From Siphonodentalium dalli (lineage: Eukaryota > Mollusca > Scaphopoda > Gadilida > Siphonodentaliidae), in the NCBI GenBank assembly GCA_032622095.1, contig CP136061.1, positions 123,332,754 to 123,396,753 of the forward strand: a DNA stretch of 64,000 bases. The letters run 5' to 3'. The notes beneath the pieces are model-generated. The model did not search any database. It saw only the letters and a list, made by a program, of their open reading frames with translations, and was not told the origin of the DNA. Made by a program: the position numbers and the translations under genes. Positions 32,330 to 42,604 of the stretch are shown here, one piece after another; position 1 is the first letter of the stretch; the number at the start of each line of letters is the position of its first letter.

Positions 32330-32896
32330 GTCTGGTTGCATCCGCTTCTAACAGTTTTACTCGTGCATTCAGTTTATAGCCTGACCCATTTTATAGCCTA
32401 AAGGCTGCGACTGTTCACAAAACTTGGGGAAGGTAACACAATATGGACAATGACAAATAGGTCCATACAAATGCACGATCATAAACTATGCTCCCATAAA
32501 CTTGTGTGGTATTATAAACGGGGTGTAACTAAATGTGGTAGGCCAATTTTCATATTCAAAATGGGTCAAAATGAGTACCGTAATCTCCTGGGAACCTTAT
32601 CAAAAATACATGTAAATTACATAACGTCGGTGAGCTTGTAAATTGTTGTATCTGGAGTTTTATCTTGAAAGAACTTTTTTGAATATTTAGAATCTACAAG
32701 TTCGAAATACTGAAGATTCTTAAGAAATAGTAAATTTTTCTGAGTATAAACATAATTTATATAAATGCCATTTTTCGGGGAAAATAGAGTTCTAAAATGT
32801 CCTTATAAGAGTTTCCTGTAAAATTCTATTGTTAATTCTAAAATGTTTTAGAAATGGTTCCTGGTCGCATAATTCTGATCAGATTGTTTGACTGTG
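32330..32896 (+). repeat. Segment shared with 41785-42343 (inverse)
   Basis: About 555 bp that are neither DH8 nor any other repeat here. It contains a 63-codon frame (32450-32641) beginning MTNRSIQMHDHKLCSHK whose translation is identical in the inverted copy. Identity by eye is very high, with few indels. No domain recognised, and the surrounding sequence is equally conserved, so this reflects recent duplication, not selection on a peptide. Confidence 0.9.
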
Positions 32897-33224
32897 GCTG
32901 CATGGTCATTTTCAGAATGAGGTCCCCAGAGGGGGAATTTTGTGATGCTACATGGCACAGCCTGATAGCATAACTGAATTGACCCTCTGGGGACCTCATT
33001 CTGCTTAGGCCTTATCTTCTCTGGAAAGAAACTCTTTCCAATCATCAAATTAACATTTTATTTAGTTTCTTTAGACTTCTTTAGAAATGTTTTGTTTTTC
33101 TTTTTTAGTTTACTTTCTCTTTATCACCAAATTGGCAGAAGACAATGCATAATCAAGGTGCCCATTGGGAGCACATGCATCACCATCTTCACCATCTAGG
33201 AGCCTAAATCTGTGTCTAGGTCTC
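32897..33224. mobile_element. DH8 fragment, inner border of the inverted duplication
   Basis: One hairpin (about 32915-33005) and the interior through GTCTAGGTCTC, where it stops abruptly against unrelated sequence leading into an I array. Confidence 0.82.
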
Positions 33225-33236
33225 AGGGCATAATAT

Positions 33237-33657
33237 ATACTGGAACAAACAAACTTAGCACAGACATCAATCACCATGGGAACCTGTGCAACTGCGATTA
33301 TGATGTCTGTCAGACTTTTTTTGGTGTAGTTATCACTCTTTTTCGACTTGGAAATTTTTTTTGCAACATGCATAATTTTGTCCGAGCTTTTATTCCTACA
33401 TTTGTAGGTCAATGTTTTTTTAAACATGGCACAGATATTTAGTACCATGGGAACCTGTGCACCTGCGATTATGACATCTGTACGGCTTTTTTGTGGAGTT
33501 ATTCCCCTTTTTCAACTTAGAACATTTTCACGACTTGCATAATTTTGTCTGAGCTTTTATTCCTACATTTTTCAGTCAATAGGTTTAGAATTAGGGTTAG
33601 GGGGTAGGGTTGTGGGGGTGTATCCTTAGTCGCATCAGGACAGTCACACCTCTAGTT
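33237..33657 (+). repeat. I-family tandem array
   Basis: Units carry AGCACAGACATCAATCACCA and GGCACAGATATTTAGTACCA, then TGGGAACCTGTGCA, TTTGTC(C/T)GAGCTTTTATTCC and AATTAGGGTTAGGGGG. Ends GGACAGTCACACCTCTAG. Confidence 0.85.
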
Positions 33658-33741
33658 TACGTTGGCTGGCACTGAAAAGTGCTAAAGATCATCCAATGAT
33701 AATATAACTATGCCCTGTGTATTTAAATAATATATATCCTG

Positions 33742-33932
33742 CAATAATGACATAAATAATCAACTCCTTAACCACAGCAGAATTATGGGTAATTTTTCAG
33801 GATTTAGTCGGAAATATGGCTTGTTGCCATTCATCGAAAGCTTTCACTGAGAGCTTTCCAATGAATGGCAACAAGCCATGTTTCTGACTAATTCTGCTGT
33901 TGTTAAGGTGTCGATTATTTAGGGCATTACTG
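33742..33932. mobile_element. PTA palindrome, worn copy
   Basis: CAATAATGACATAAATAATC to TTAGGGCATTACTG. The left flank no longer shows TA and the right is TT; the right arm has a deletion (TGACTAATTCTGC). Confidence 0.85.
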
Positions 33933-33969
33933 TTCTTTCAAGCGGCAGTGACTCTCCTACTTTGATTAA

Positions 33970-34518
33970 CCATTTATTTACTAAAGACTCATTGACAAGT
34001 AAAGCTATGCTCTAATTAATCAACCCATTTAACAAGAATGTAGGGCGTTAATGACAGCAAACCGCCATTCAACCACGGTCAAGTGGTTGACATGCGGCAT
34101 CCGTGGGTGTTAAATCTTAATGCTGTGCTAGTAAATTTTTTTTGCGACCTGACATAGTCCTCATTAATTTTTCACATGGCAATCTTACACCCAGTCCAGT
34201 TTTTCGTGAGCGCCATGCACTGCATTTAATAACTATACTCAAAACAATATTTCAATTCATAAATGTTTTACGGTTTAATCAACATTCGATGTTGGTCACT
34301 GACCGACATTCACAATTGGATCATCAATTCAGTGTCATGCCATGCTAGAAATATACACTCTCTGTGGTGGTGATATAATGCTGATAACATCAACGCGGTC
34401 GAGTAATGCAGTAATATGGGTGGTCAACATCGTTATTGAGGGTTGATTAATTAGAGCATAGCTGTAGTTCCCTTATTAATTTTCACATAATATTATCAAA
34501 ATTTCCCTCCAATAAATA
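33970..34518 (+). mobile_element. TTAA family G remnant containing ZTA
   Basis: TTAA (33966-33969), CCATTTATTTACTAAAGAC, ATTGACAAG, then ZTA at the TA, resuming GTTCCCTTATTAATTTTCAC, ATAATATTATC, ATTTCCCTCCAATAAA. These match G consensus blocks in order, with the central hairpin mostly deleted. A PTA copy follows at 34519. Confidence 0.65.
34002..34464. mobile_element. ZTA element, 463 bp, related to PTA
   Basis: TA at 34000-34001 and 34465-34466. Ends AAGCTATGCTCTAATTAATC and GATTAATTAGAGCATAGCTG. The terminal motif CAGCTATGCTCTAATTAATC differs only slightly from PTA's CAGTAATGCTCTAAATAATC. The interior is not palindromic and is unique here. The 34142-34348 frame inside it has no recognised domain. 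Confidence 0.82.
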
Positions 34519-34730
34519 CAGTAATGCTCTAAGTAATCAACTTCTTAACCACAGCAGAATTATGGGTAACTTTTCAGGATTTAGTCGGAAATATGGCTTG
34601 TTGCCATTCATCGGAAAGCTCTCCCTGAGAGCTTCCGATGAATGGCTACAAGCCATATTTTTGACTAAATCCAGAAAAGTTGCCCATAATTCTGCTGTCG
34701 TTAAGGAGTCGATTAATTAGGGCATTACTG
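34519..34730. mobile_element. PTA palindrome
   Basis: 212 bp between TA dinucleotides (34517-34518 and 34731-34732). Belongs to the subtype ending CTCTAAGTAATC on one side and GATTAATTAGGGC on the other. It lies between two G segments. Confidence 0.92.
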
Positions 34731-34734
34731 TACC

Positions 34735-34976
34735 ATTTCTATACTAACTACTCATAGTCCCTTTCGGAAATGTTCAGATAATAAGTTAAAACAAACATTT
34801 GTTGAACTTAATATCTGAACATTTCCCACCAATTATTATGAATCCCTCTACACTTGTTTTATCTGTTTGTATGTGTCGTCGGCTTACATTTCCTGAACAC
34901 CCCTCTAGATGAACAGTGGACCATTCCAATCCATACCTTTATGACTGTTGGGAAATTAAATTTAGTAAAGAAAGGG
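34735..34976 (+). mobile_element. TTAA family G, left end truncated
   Basis: TTTCTATACTAACTACTC, the AATGTTCAGATAATAAG / TAATATCTGAACATTTCCC hairpin, CTGAACACCCCTCTAGATGAA and ATTTAGTAAAGAAAGGG before TTAA (34977-34980). Confidence 0.82.
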
Positions 34977-34980
34977 TTAA

Positions 34981-35355
34981 AACGCTCTTTATATTTATTA
35001 TGTTAGAGTTCATTACTGTACGTACAAATGCACTGCACAAACACATTGTGAATATAGTAGTATCCTCCAAAAAATGAAATGACAATCTTTTTTAATTTGA
35101 CAGCAGATATATTATGCGTTATAGCATGATAATAGTGTAATCACACCCAATATGATAAATGAGTGCTTTCTGCACATTCACTGTGAATGTTATGGTCCTG
35201 ATTAGGCCATATCACTTTACATATATATATCTTTAAATATATAATTAGTATGTAGTAACATCGTACAACTGCTTGCAGTTCAGTTTGCAGTAGCAAATTT
35301 GCGATTGAGGACTTGACATTCAGGTCCAAATTGACATATTTTGGGGCAATGACGA
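34981..35355. other. No recognised feature
   Basis: AT-rich, with (TA)n-like ATATATATAT near 35220. No exon signal. Confidence 0.35.
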
Positions 35356-35436
35356 GGAATCACAGTGGAATAATTTATGAATCCAAAATTCCCAGTGGAA
35401 TCACAGTGGAATAATTTATGAACCCAAAATTCCCAG
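35356..35436 (+). repeat. Tandem duplication, two copies of about 41 bp
   Basis: GGAATCACAGTGGAATAATT at 35356 and 35397, each ending CAAAATTCCCAG, with one or two differences. Confidence 0.92.
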
Positions 35437-35566
35437 AAACTATCTTGGGATTGTGAACTAAAGATAGTATTTCCCTTGTATAATTTTACAACTCATATCC
35501 ATTTGTATACATATATAAACTGATTCATTAAACAGGATCCTTATTATCCAAATCACTCTTATCCCA

Positions 35567-35717
35567 TAGGGAGCCTCACATATATAATAGAATGCAATGG
35601 CTTACAAGGTCAAGATAAATATTGTTAGGCCAATGTACTCTTATATACGTGATTCTCCCTTGAATGCATTGGCACAGGATTTTTGCCAAATTTCAGGAAG
35701 CTCCAGTCATGGAAGGG
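35567..35717 (+). mobile_element. TTAA family D, right half
   Basis: CCCATAGGGAGCCTCACATA, AATAGAATGCAATGGCTTAC, AAGGTCAAG, TATTGTTAGGCCAATG, then CAGGAAGCTCCAGTCATGG and AAGGG before TTAA (35718-35721). Confidence 0.82.
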
Positions 35718-35815
35718 TTAAAATCATCTATATTCACAAATTGAAATGGCCCAGGACCCTTTCCTAAAAGGGTAGAACAATCCCTGAGATTCCATATCTG
35801 GCCATGGTATACTCC

Positions 35816-36245
35816 CAATTCTGGATATAGACTGTCTGACATTTGCAGAATGAGGTCCCTAGAGGGTGAATTTAGTATGCTATCCCTCATGGCAGACTAG
35901 TATCACCAAACTCACCATCTGGGAACCTCATTTTGCTTAGGCCTCAACTAGGATCAGATTGAAGATCCCCAGTTGAAGATGGTGATGTTCATGCACCATT
36001 AGTCACCTCGATTATGCATTTTATCTTCTGAAAATTAGGGGATATAGATGCTGAACAGAAGGGGAAAAGTCACTGAAAACAATGTTAATATGAGACTATA
36101 GATACCTTCCAGAAGAGGAGACCTAAGCAGAATGAGGTCTCTAAAGGGTGAATTTGGTGATGCTTGCCTTCTGTGCAGTGTAGCATCACTAAATTCACCC
36201 TCTGGGGACCTCATTCTGCAAATGTCAGACATATAACCAGGTTTG
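35816..36245. mobile_element. DH8 element, full length
   Basis: 430 bp. Ends CAATTCTGGATATAG and ATATAACCAGGTTTG. Flanks TATACTCC and GATACTGC match 6 of 8. Confidence 0.87.
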
Positions 36246-36537
36246 GATACTGCACAAGGCTTGCAAATAGACACCCCAGTATTGTTGCCACCCTCTGATG
36301 CTGTCTGGTCATTCTTACTGATTTTTTTTATGGTTTAAACATCTTTATTTACCAAAATAGTATAGTGACGGGATTGGAGGACAAGTGTTAGTCACTTAGA
36401 TGGACCTCCTCTCCTGATTTTTTATGAGAAAAGTACCCATTAGTTCCCAGAAAAAACTTATGGAAGCAAGGTTCCCACAGGTCCTTTGGGGCCTGGGATA
36501 GCCTTGAATCTGTCAAATGTCAATTAACCCTTTACCC

Positions 36538-36912
36538 AACAAACCGGCCAAAACCGGCCAAATAAAGCTTCAACAGCCTAAAATATCTTCGGTCTGTCTC
36601 AATAGAACCATACAAATATGGATATCATTGGAACCGGCTCCTTGACCACATTGTGATAGTTACAGTTATGCCCTGTGCCAATGCATTCTCTTATATATGC
36701 GAGTCGACCATAGGTCGCCTCGCATATATAAGAGAATGCATTGGCCTAAAAAAAAATCTTTTTTTAACACTTTTTACCATTTTTTCTTACATTCTTTAAC
36801 AATTTTTAATGTGTTAAGCCAATGCATTCTCTTATATATGTGAGGCGACCTATGGTCGACTCACATATATAAGAGAATGCATTGGCACAGGGCCGTTCTG
36901 TTGGGTAAAGGG
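36538..36912 (+). mobile_element. TTAA family C, complete copy
   Basis: TTAA at 36534-36537 and 36913-36916. Long end first (CCCTTTACCCAACAAACCGG, then CCAAATAAAGC), then two palindromes (about 36678-36745 and 36820-36887). Opposite orientation to the 17776 copy. Confidence 0.92.
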
Positions 36913-37024
36913 TTAAATGCTCGAAAAAATAGCCATATAGGCCTGGAATAATTTTTATTTAATGCTGCTATAAGCAACTCTAAACTAAATATATAAATGA
37001 AGATCTTCAAAAAGAACACCCTAA

Positions 37025-37292
37025 CCCTTTCTATAATAAATGGATCTCAGATTCAGTGATAAATTTATACATTGGAATGGTCTATTATTCATTTGGAGGG
37101 GTGTTGAACTGACATGTATTAAAAGGAGATGACAGACAGAAAAACAGATATAATACAAGTGCAGAAATTGAGAATGATTCGTATTCATTTGTGGGAAATG
37201 TTCAGATAATAAGTTCTGGCCGTTTGTTGAACTTATTATCTGAACATTTCTTAAGGGAACTGCTCGTCAATGAACATTTAGTGTATAAAGGG
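37025..37292 (-). mobile_element. TTAA family G, complete inverted copy, empty site mutated
   Basis: CCCTTTCTATAATAAATGGA at the left (flank CTAA) to GTGTATAAAGGG before TTAA (37293-37296). Hairpin GAAATGTTCAGATAATAAG...TTATTATCTGAACATTTC at 37196-37249. The site used by PTA in other copies reads GAGCAG here (TA lost). Confidence 0.85.
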
Positions 37293-37356
37293 TTAAAACT
37301 CTGCCCCACTGACACCTCTGATTAAAGGTGTGTCAGCTTATATTACAGTATAAATA

Positions 37357-37569
37357 CATTAATGCCCTAAATAATCGACTCCTTAACCACAGCAGTATTA
37401 TGGGTAACTTTTCAGTATTTAGTTGGAAATATGGCGTGTTGCAATTCATCGGAAAGCTCTCAGTGAGATCTTTCCAATAAATGGCAACAAGCCATATTTC
37501 CGACTAAATCCTGAAAAGTTACCCATAATTCTGCCGTGGTTAATAAGTTGATTATTTAGGGCATTACTG
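37357..37569. mobile_element. PTA palindrome
   Basis: 213 bp with TA on both sides. Left end CATTAATGCCCTAAATAATC; the arms carry several independent changes (GTATTATGG, GATCTTTCC), so it is an older copy. Confidence 0.92.
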
Positions 37570-38692
37570 TATATCCCAAGATCATCCCGTGCCGGATCAT
37601 TCTCTGTTCATTAAAGCAGGTCAGGTATATATGTCCTCATTAGGTATTCTCCACTGTTTGCTTTATGACTTTATAATAATCATTCCTATGTTAACCACCC
37701 CCCTATATGTTAATGATTCACTCAAACTATTGTCTGTATGTTATTGGTTTTCTATCTGTCAACTCCACCTTATTTTGAAAACTACTGTACATCTAGCAAG
37801 ATTTCTGCATTCATCAATATTCGCTAACTACTGAATTGATTATGTATATACCGAAATATTGACCAGAGGGGTTTGAGAGCCAGGCAGAATTATGTCAATA
37901 GTAATTGCCAGAGTGACACAAATGGGAGCAAAAACTCTTCCACGCATGATCTACAATGTATAACAACTTGATCAAAACCTCATGAGACGTCATATCATTT
38001 ATCTTTAGTCGCCATTCGAATCTATTCAATGAATATGTTCGCATTGACTCCAATCGTAACATTTCCTCCTACTCGTTTCATCGCTTCACTAGCTATAGAG
38101 TCCCTGCATAATTTTTTTCAAAATAAATTTTCTTTCTTTGGGCTGACATTGGACTGGATAATTTGAGGGGACTTTAGTGGGTGTCTTCTCTATCAAAGCA
38201 TTTTAAAGGTGCTATTAATCAGCAGTTTTATATGGGACATTGATAAACAGATACTTGCAGTGCGATTCTCGGAAGACGATAATCTTATGTTTGGTGACAG
38301 GTAAGCATATCTAATGAGTTTTAAGTAAAATTGATGTGAATTCGAAATGATCGAATCTTCATTTGTATATATATATTTTTTTGCTTTCTATCTGATGATA
38401 ATTATTGGATTTCCAGATAATGAAATTGGAGATTATTATCCGTTAGATTTTTTTCTCCCATGCTTAATACTCACTACAGTTGACGCAAAACGCCTCCATT
38501 CCTGTATGTGATTCCTTGTGATAACCTGTTGATTTAAATTGTAAGACCTCCCACATAATTAGAGACTCCCGCTAGGCGGTGCCATTGTGGCTGGTCCGCA
38601 TGTCAACTGGTGAAATTTTCCAGTCCCGAGATACTGAGAGATATATCAGTTTTCAACACTTGAATTCTTGTCTTTCATGCACAAAGTGACAG
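37570..38692. other. Largest repeat-free block in this half; weak exon signal only
   Basis: No copy of any family described here. It contains the splice-donor-like site at 38299/38300. The 81-codon frame 37589-37834 has no domain. Confidence 0.4.
38258..38299 (+). CDS. Weak candidate micro-exon or 5' exon end before a strong splice donor
   Basis: The sequence GGTGACAG|GTAAGCA at 38299/38300 is close to the metazoan donor consensus, and an acceptor-like TACTTGCAG lies 42 bp upstream. In one frame the 42 bp read RFSEDDNLMFGD plus a split codon; another frame is also open. The surrounding 1.1 kb (37570-38692) is free of the repeats seen elsewhere. It could equally be the 3' edge of an untranslated first exon or chance. 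The protein is not recognised. Confidence 0.2.
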
Positions 38693-38696
38693 TTAA

Positions 38697-39088
38697 CCCT
38701 TTGCCCAACAAACCGGCCAAAACCGGCCAAATAAAGCTTCAATAGCCTAAAATATCTTCGGTCTGTCTCAATAGAACCATACAAATATGGATATCATTGG
38801 AACCGGCTCCTTGACCACATTGTGATAGTTACAGTTATGCCCTGTGCCAATGCATTCTCTTATATATGCGAGTCGACCATAGGTCTCCTCGCATATATAA
38901 GAGAAAGCATTGGCCTAAAAAAAATGTTTTTTTAACACTTTTTACCATTTTTTCTTACATTCTTTAACAATTTTATAATTTTTAATGTGTTAAGCCAATG
39001 CATTCTCTTATATATGCGAGGCGACCTATGGTCGACTCGCATATATAAGAGAATGCATTGGCACAGGGCCATTCTGTTGGGTAAAGGG
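38697..39088 (+). mobile_element. TTAA family C, complete copy
   Basis: TTAA at 38693-38696 and 39089-39092; begins CCCTTTGCCCAACA. Very similar to the 36538 copy 2.2 kb upstream and in the same orientation. Single changes break the first palindrome (GGTCTCC, GAGAAAGC). Confidence 0.92.
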
Positions 39089-39144
39089 TTAAAGGGCAGA
39101 ACCAGCTTGAAAGTATGAAATAAAGTCAAAATTACAATATTTAA

Positions 39145-39600
39145 CTCAACTTGTAAAGTTTGAGCTATTGCCATGGGTTGGTCTCCATCCATGCACATGT
39201 GCATGCGTCCGTCAACAATTTTCTTGGCATAACCTACTGGACATCTCTCATCCGATAGTCACCAAATTTCATATGGATCTTCAAGGTGACCTCTGGATGG
39301 GAACCATCAATTTTGTTCGAAATTCATCTTGGATTTGAAGTCCAGGCCTGCATGCTGCCCACATTTATTTGAGAATTGTTTTGAAATTTTACAGGCATCT
39401 TTAGGAACATCGCTAGATGGAAGCATGGTAAAATACTTTGGTATGGTATACAGCCAACATTTTTCATCCACTTGATCCCAAACAACATTGGGGTTGACCT
39501 CTGTTATTACTTCAACATTTCATTTTTCCACATTCCTAATCACTCCATTGATGCAATGTATGACATTATCCCTCTTCAAAGTTGAGCTACATTCATTTTG
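39145..39600 (+). repeat. H-family array
   Basis: Starts AACTCAACTTGTAAAGTTTG and ends CTTCAAAGTTGAGCTACA. Interior CACCAAATTTCATATGGATC, GGTGACCTCTGGATGGGA. A CGTCCGTC string lies near the start. Confidence 0.8.
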
Positions 39601-39693
39601 ACTTTGACGCATACTCAAAGTAAATTCCATGAGGCTAAATAATCAGGTCTGCAGACAATCAGTTGTTTGAGTATGTTGATTATATATCTAATA

Positions 39694-39906
39694 CAGTAAT
39701 GCTCTAAATAATAGATTCCTTAACCACAGAAGAATTATGGGTAACTTTTCAGGATTTAGTTGGAAATATGGCTTGTTGCCATTCATCGGAAAGCTCTCAG
39801 TGAGAGCTTTACGATGAATGGCAACAAGCCATATTTCCGACTAAATCCTGAAAAGTTACCCATAATTCTGCTGTGGTTAAGGAGTCGATTATTTAGAGCA
39901 TTACTG
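39694..39906. mobile_element. PTA palindrome
   Basis: 213 bp. CAGTAATGCTCTAAATAATA ... TTAGAGCATTACTG with TA at both sides; 'GCTCTAAA' subtype. Confidence 0.93.
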
Positions 39907-39907
39907 T

Positions 39908-40285
39908 AGTGGATTGTCTATCAAAAATGAAGGGTGAAAGTATTGGAAACTAAATTGTGCGTGTTTATTCTATTACAAAATAAAATAACCATGCAAAAGT
40001 ACCACATAATAATTGCAACACACTTAATTAAAATAAAGATTTTAAAGATTTTTTCTACAACCCCCCCCCCCCCTCCCGCCACTGCCCCTAGGAAATGCCT
40101 TGGATGCTGGTGCCATTAGTGTTGTAACTGTGATCGGAAGCTGCCGCTGGAATGTGACTTGTGTGTAGTGTTTTCTATGATCCAATACAAGTATTATGCA
40201 ACACAAGAGCCCATTTATTAAACCATTATAGTGTGAGAGAACTCCATTATAATCAGAAAATATTCTTTAAATAAGTTGTTGGGAG
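39908..40285. other. Unrecognised, with a 13-C tract
   Basis: C run at 40061-40073 followed by CTCCCGCC. Nothing else assignable. Confidence 0.4.
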
Positions 40286-40289
40286 ATTC

Positions 40290-40407
40290 GCATACTGGAC
40301 CGGTATATGAGAGAGAAGTCACTTCTCTCCGGGACAAAATAGGGAGAAATGGCACATTTTAGGGAGGATATATATCTCCCCTAAGTCGCCATCTAGGCTG
40401 CTCCCTG
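40290..40407. mobile_element. HV8 fragment
   Basis: GAGAAGTCACTTCTCTCC, ATATATCTCCCC and the terminus AGGCTGCTCCCTG (one base off GGCTGGTCCCTG). The left terminus is not identifiable. Confidence 0.65.
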
Positions 40408-40675
40408 ATTATATCTCATGAGAATATCCTATAGATTTCCAACTATATAGACATTTGCCGACTATGTACAGCACGCAGAAATCATGCAACAGCGAAAATC
40501 TTCCAACCTTAACCGGGGCGGATTAGAAAAAAATATGAATAGATTATCTCTACCATGTCATTTTACGAGATGCATACTCAAGTCAACCTACCTTCTATGG
40601 GCTGTGTATTGAAGAGTCCGCCCAGAGGAGGTGCAAGAAAAAACAAGTAAATCATGAGATATTAAAGTATAATCA

Positions 40676-41250
40676 TCATATTTTTGTCCCCTGACAATCC
40701 GGCGGAGGACTATAGTATTGACCCTTGTCCGTATGTCTGTCTGTCCATCCGGAACTTTGTCCGAGTCTGTATTCTGTCATTTTCTGGTAAATTTTTTTTA
40801 AACTTGGCACATATATCAACCAGCATGGGAGCCTGTGCACCTACGATTTTGAGATCGTTCGGACTCATTTTGATGGGAGTTACTTCCATTTTTCGACATA
40901 GAATAGTACATCCTGAGAAAAATCTTTTGTCCGAGTCTGTATTCCGTCATTTTCCAGTCAATTTAAAAAAAACTTGGCACAGATGCCAACCTGTGATTTT
41001 GAGTTCAGTCGGACTCATTTTGGTGGAGATATATTGCCATTTTTCGACATAGAATCATACATCCTGTGATGCATCTTTGTCCGAACCTGTATTCTGTCAT
41101 TTTCCAGTCAATGTTTTTAAAACGTAGCGCAGATATTAACCATCATCTGAGTTTGGTTGGACCCATTTTTGTGGAGTTCTTGCCATTTTTGCCAATTTTT
41201 CTTGTTTACCTAAAATTTCAGGATATTGTTACTGATGCATTGAAGATGTG
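40676..41250 (+). repeat. I-family tandem array with G/C hairpin start
   Basis: Opens GTCCCCTGACAATCCGGCGG then AGGACTATAG and GTCCGTATGTCTGTCTGTCC. Units of about 165 bp share TTTGTCCGAGTCTGTATTC, GTCATTTTC(T/C)(G/A)GT and AACTTGGCACA.AT. The hairpin plus GGACTATAG plus GTCCGT opening is, to my knowledge, common in molluscan repeats. Confidence 0.82.
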
Positions 41251-41343
41251 CAACATATTTAGTGAATATGCACTTTGTGTCATATTGGACTAATTGGTGA
41301 AGTTAACTCCTCAGCGACCTTTCTACTAATGGTCACAGTCATT

Positions 41344-41784
41344 CCTCAAAATATGGTGCTGGTCATTTGCAGACTGAGGTCCCAAGAGGGTTAATTTAGT
41401 CATGCTACCCCGCACAGCGGGTTAGCATCACTAAATCAATCCTCTGGGTACCTCATTCTGTATGGCCTCATCTGCTATGGGAGACCTAGACACAGATTTA
41501 AGTTCCTAACTGGTGAAGATGGTGCTCCCAATGGGCACCTTGATTATGCATTGTCTTCTGCCAATTTGGTGATATAGAGAAAGTAAACTAAAAAAGAAAA
41601 AACATTTCTAAAGAAGTCTAAAGAAACTAAATAAAATGTTAATTTGATGATAGATTCTTTCCAGAGAATATAAGGCCTAAGCAGAATGAGGTCCCCAGAG
41701 GGTGAATTTAGTTATGCTAGCACGCTGTGCCATGTAGCATCACAAAATTCCCCCTCTGGGGACCTCATTCTGAAAATGACCAGC
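41344..41784. mobile_element. DH8 element bordering the second inverted-duplication arm
   Basis: Left end CCTCAAAATATGGTGCTGG; the right end is cut at GAAAATGACCAGC and joins the shared segment. Its interior and right hairpin mirror 32897-33224. Confidence 0.85.
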
Positions 41785-42343
41785 CCCAGTCAAACAATCT
41801 AATCAGAATTATATGCGACCAGGAACCGTTTCTAAATCATTTTAATAATAGAATTTTGCAGGAAACTCTTATAGGACATTTTAGAACACCATTTTCCCAG
41901 AAAAATGGCATTTATACATGTTTATACTCAGAAAAAATTGACTATTTCTTTAAGAATCTTCAGTATTTCGAACTCGTAGATTATAAATATTCAAAAAAGT
42001 TCTTTCAAGATAAAACTCCATATACAACAATTTACAAGCTCACCGACGTTATGTAATTTACATGTATTTTTGATAAGGTTCCCAGTAGATTACGGTACTC
42101 ATTTTGACCCATTTTGAATATGAAAATTGGCCTACCACATTTAGTTACACCCCGTTTATAATACCACACAAGTTTATGGGAGCATAGTTTATGATCGTGC
42201 ATTTGTATGGACCTATTTGTCATTGTCCATATTGTGTTACCTTCCCCAAGTTTTGTGAACAGTCGCAGCCTTTAGGCTATAAAATGGGTCAGGCTATAAA
42301 CTGAATGCACGAGTAAAACTGTTAGAAGCGGATGCAACCTGAC
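41785..42343 (-). repeat. Segment shared with 32330-32896 (inverse)
   Basis: Reverse complement of the 32.3-32.9 kb segment, including the identical 63-codon frame (42223 down to 42032). Together with the flanking DH8 pieces, the matching arm runs from 41481 to about 42445. Confidence 0.9.
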
Positions 42344-42530
42344 CAAGCCTTGAAATAGTGTTTGTCATTTGGAGAATGAGGTCCCCAGAGGATTAGTTTA
42401 GTGACAGTATCCCACACAGCAGGCTGGCATCACTAAATTCACCCACTGGGAACCTCATTTTGCTGAGGCCTCGACTGCTATGTGAGATCTACATGTAGGA
42501 TCAGATTGAATTAAGTTCTCCATTTGAAAT
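42344..42530. mobile_element. DH8 fragment with interior flipped relative to its twin
   Basis: CAAGCCTTGAAATAGTG and a hairpin that matches 32215-32329 inverted, then TGAGGCCTCGACTGCTATG. The twin has the AGAAGATGAGG side of the interior at this point, so the part between the hairpins is reversed in one copy. Confidence 0.8.
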
Positions 42531-42604
42531 TGAATTATGTATTCGGCAAAATGCATTTACATTGAATGAAATATACAAAACATAAACAGAAGAAGCAGCG
42601 TTAA

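Noticed and set aside
32450-32641. Identical 63-residue peptide encoded at two loci as a conserved small gene
   Set aside because: The non-coding DNA on both sides is just as conserved, so the identity reflects a recent duplication.
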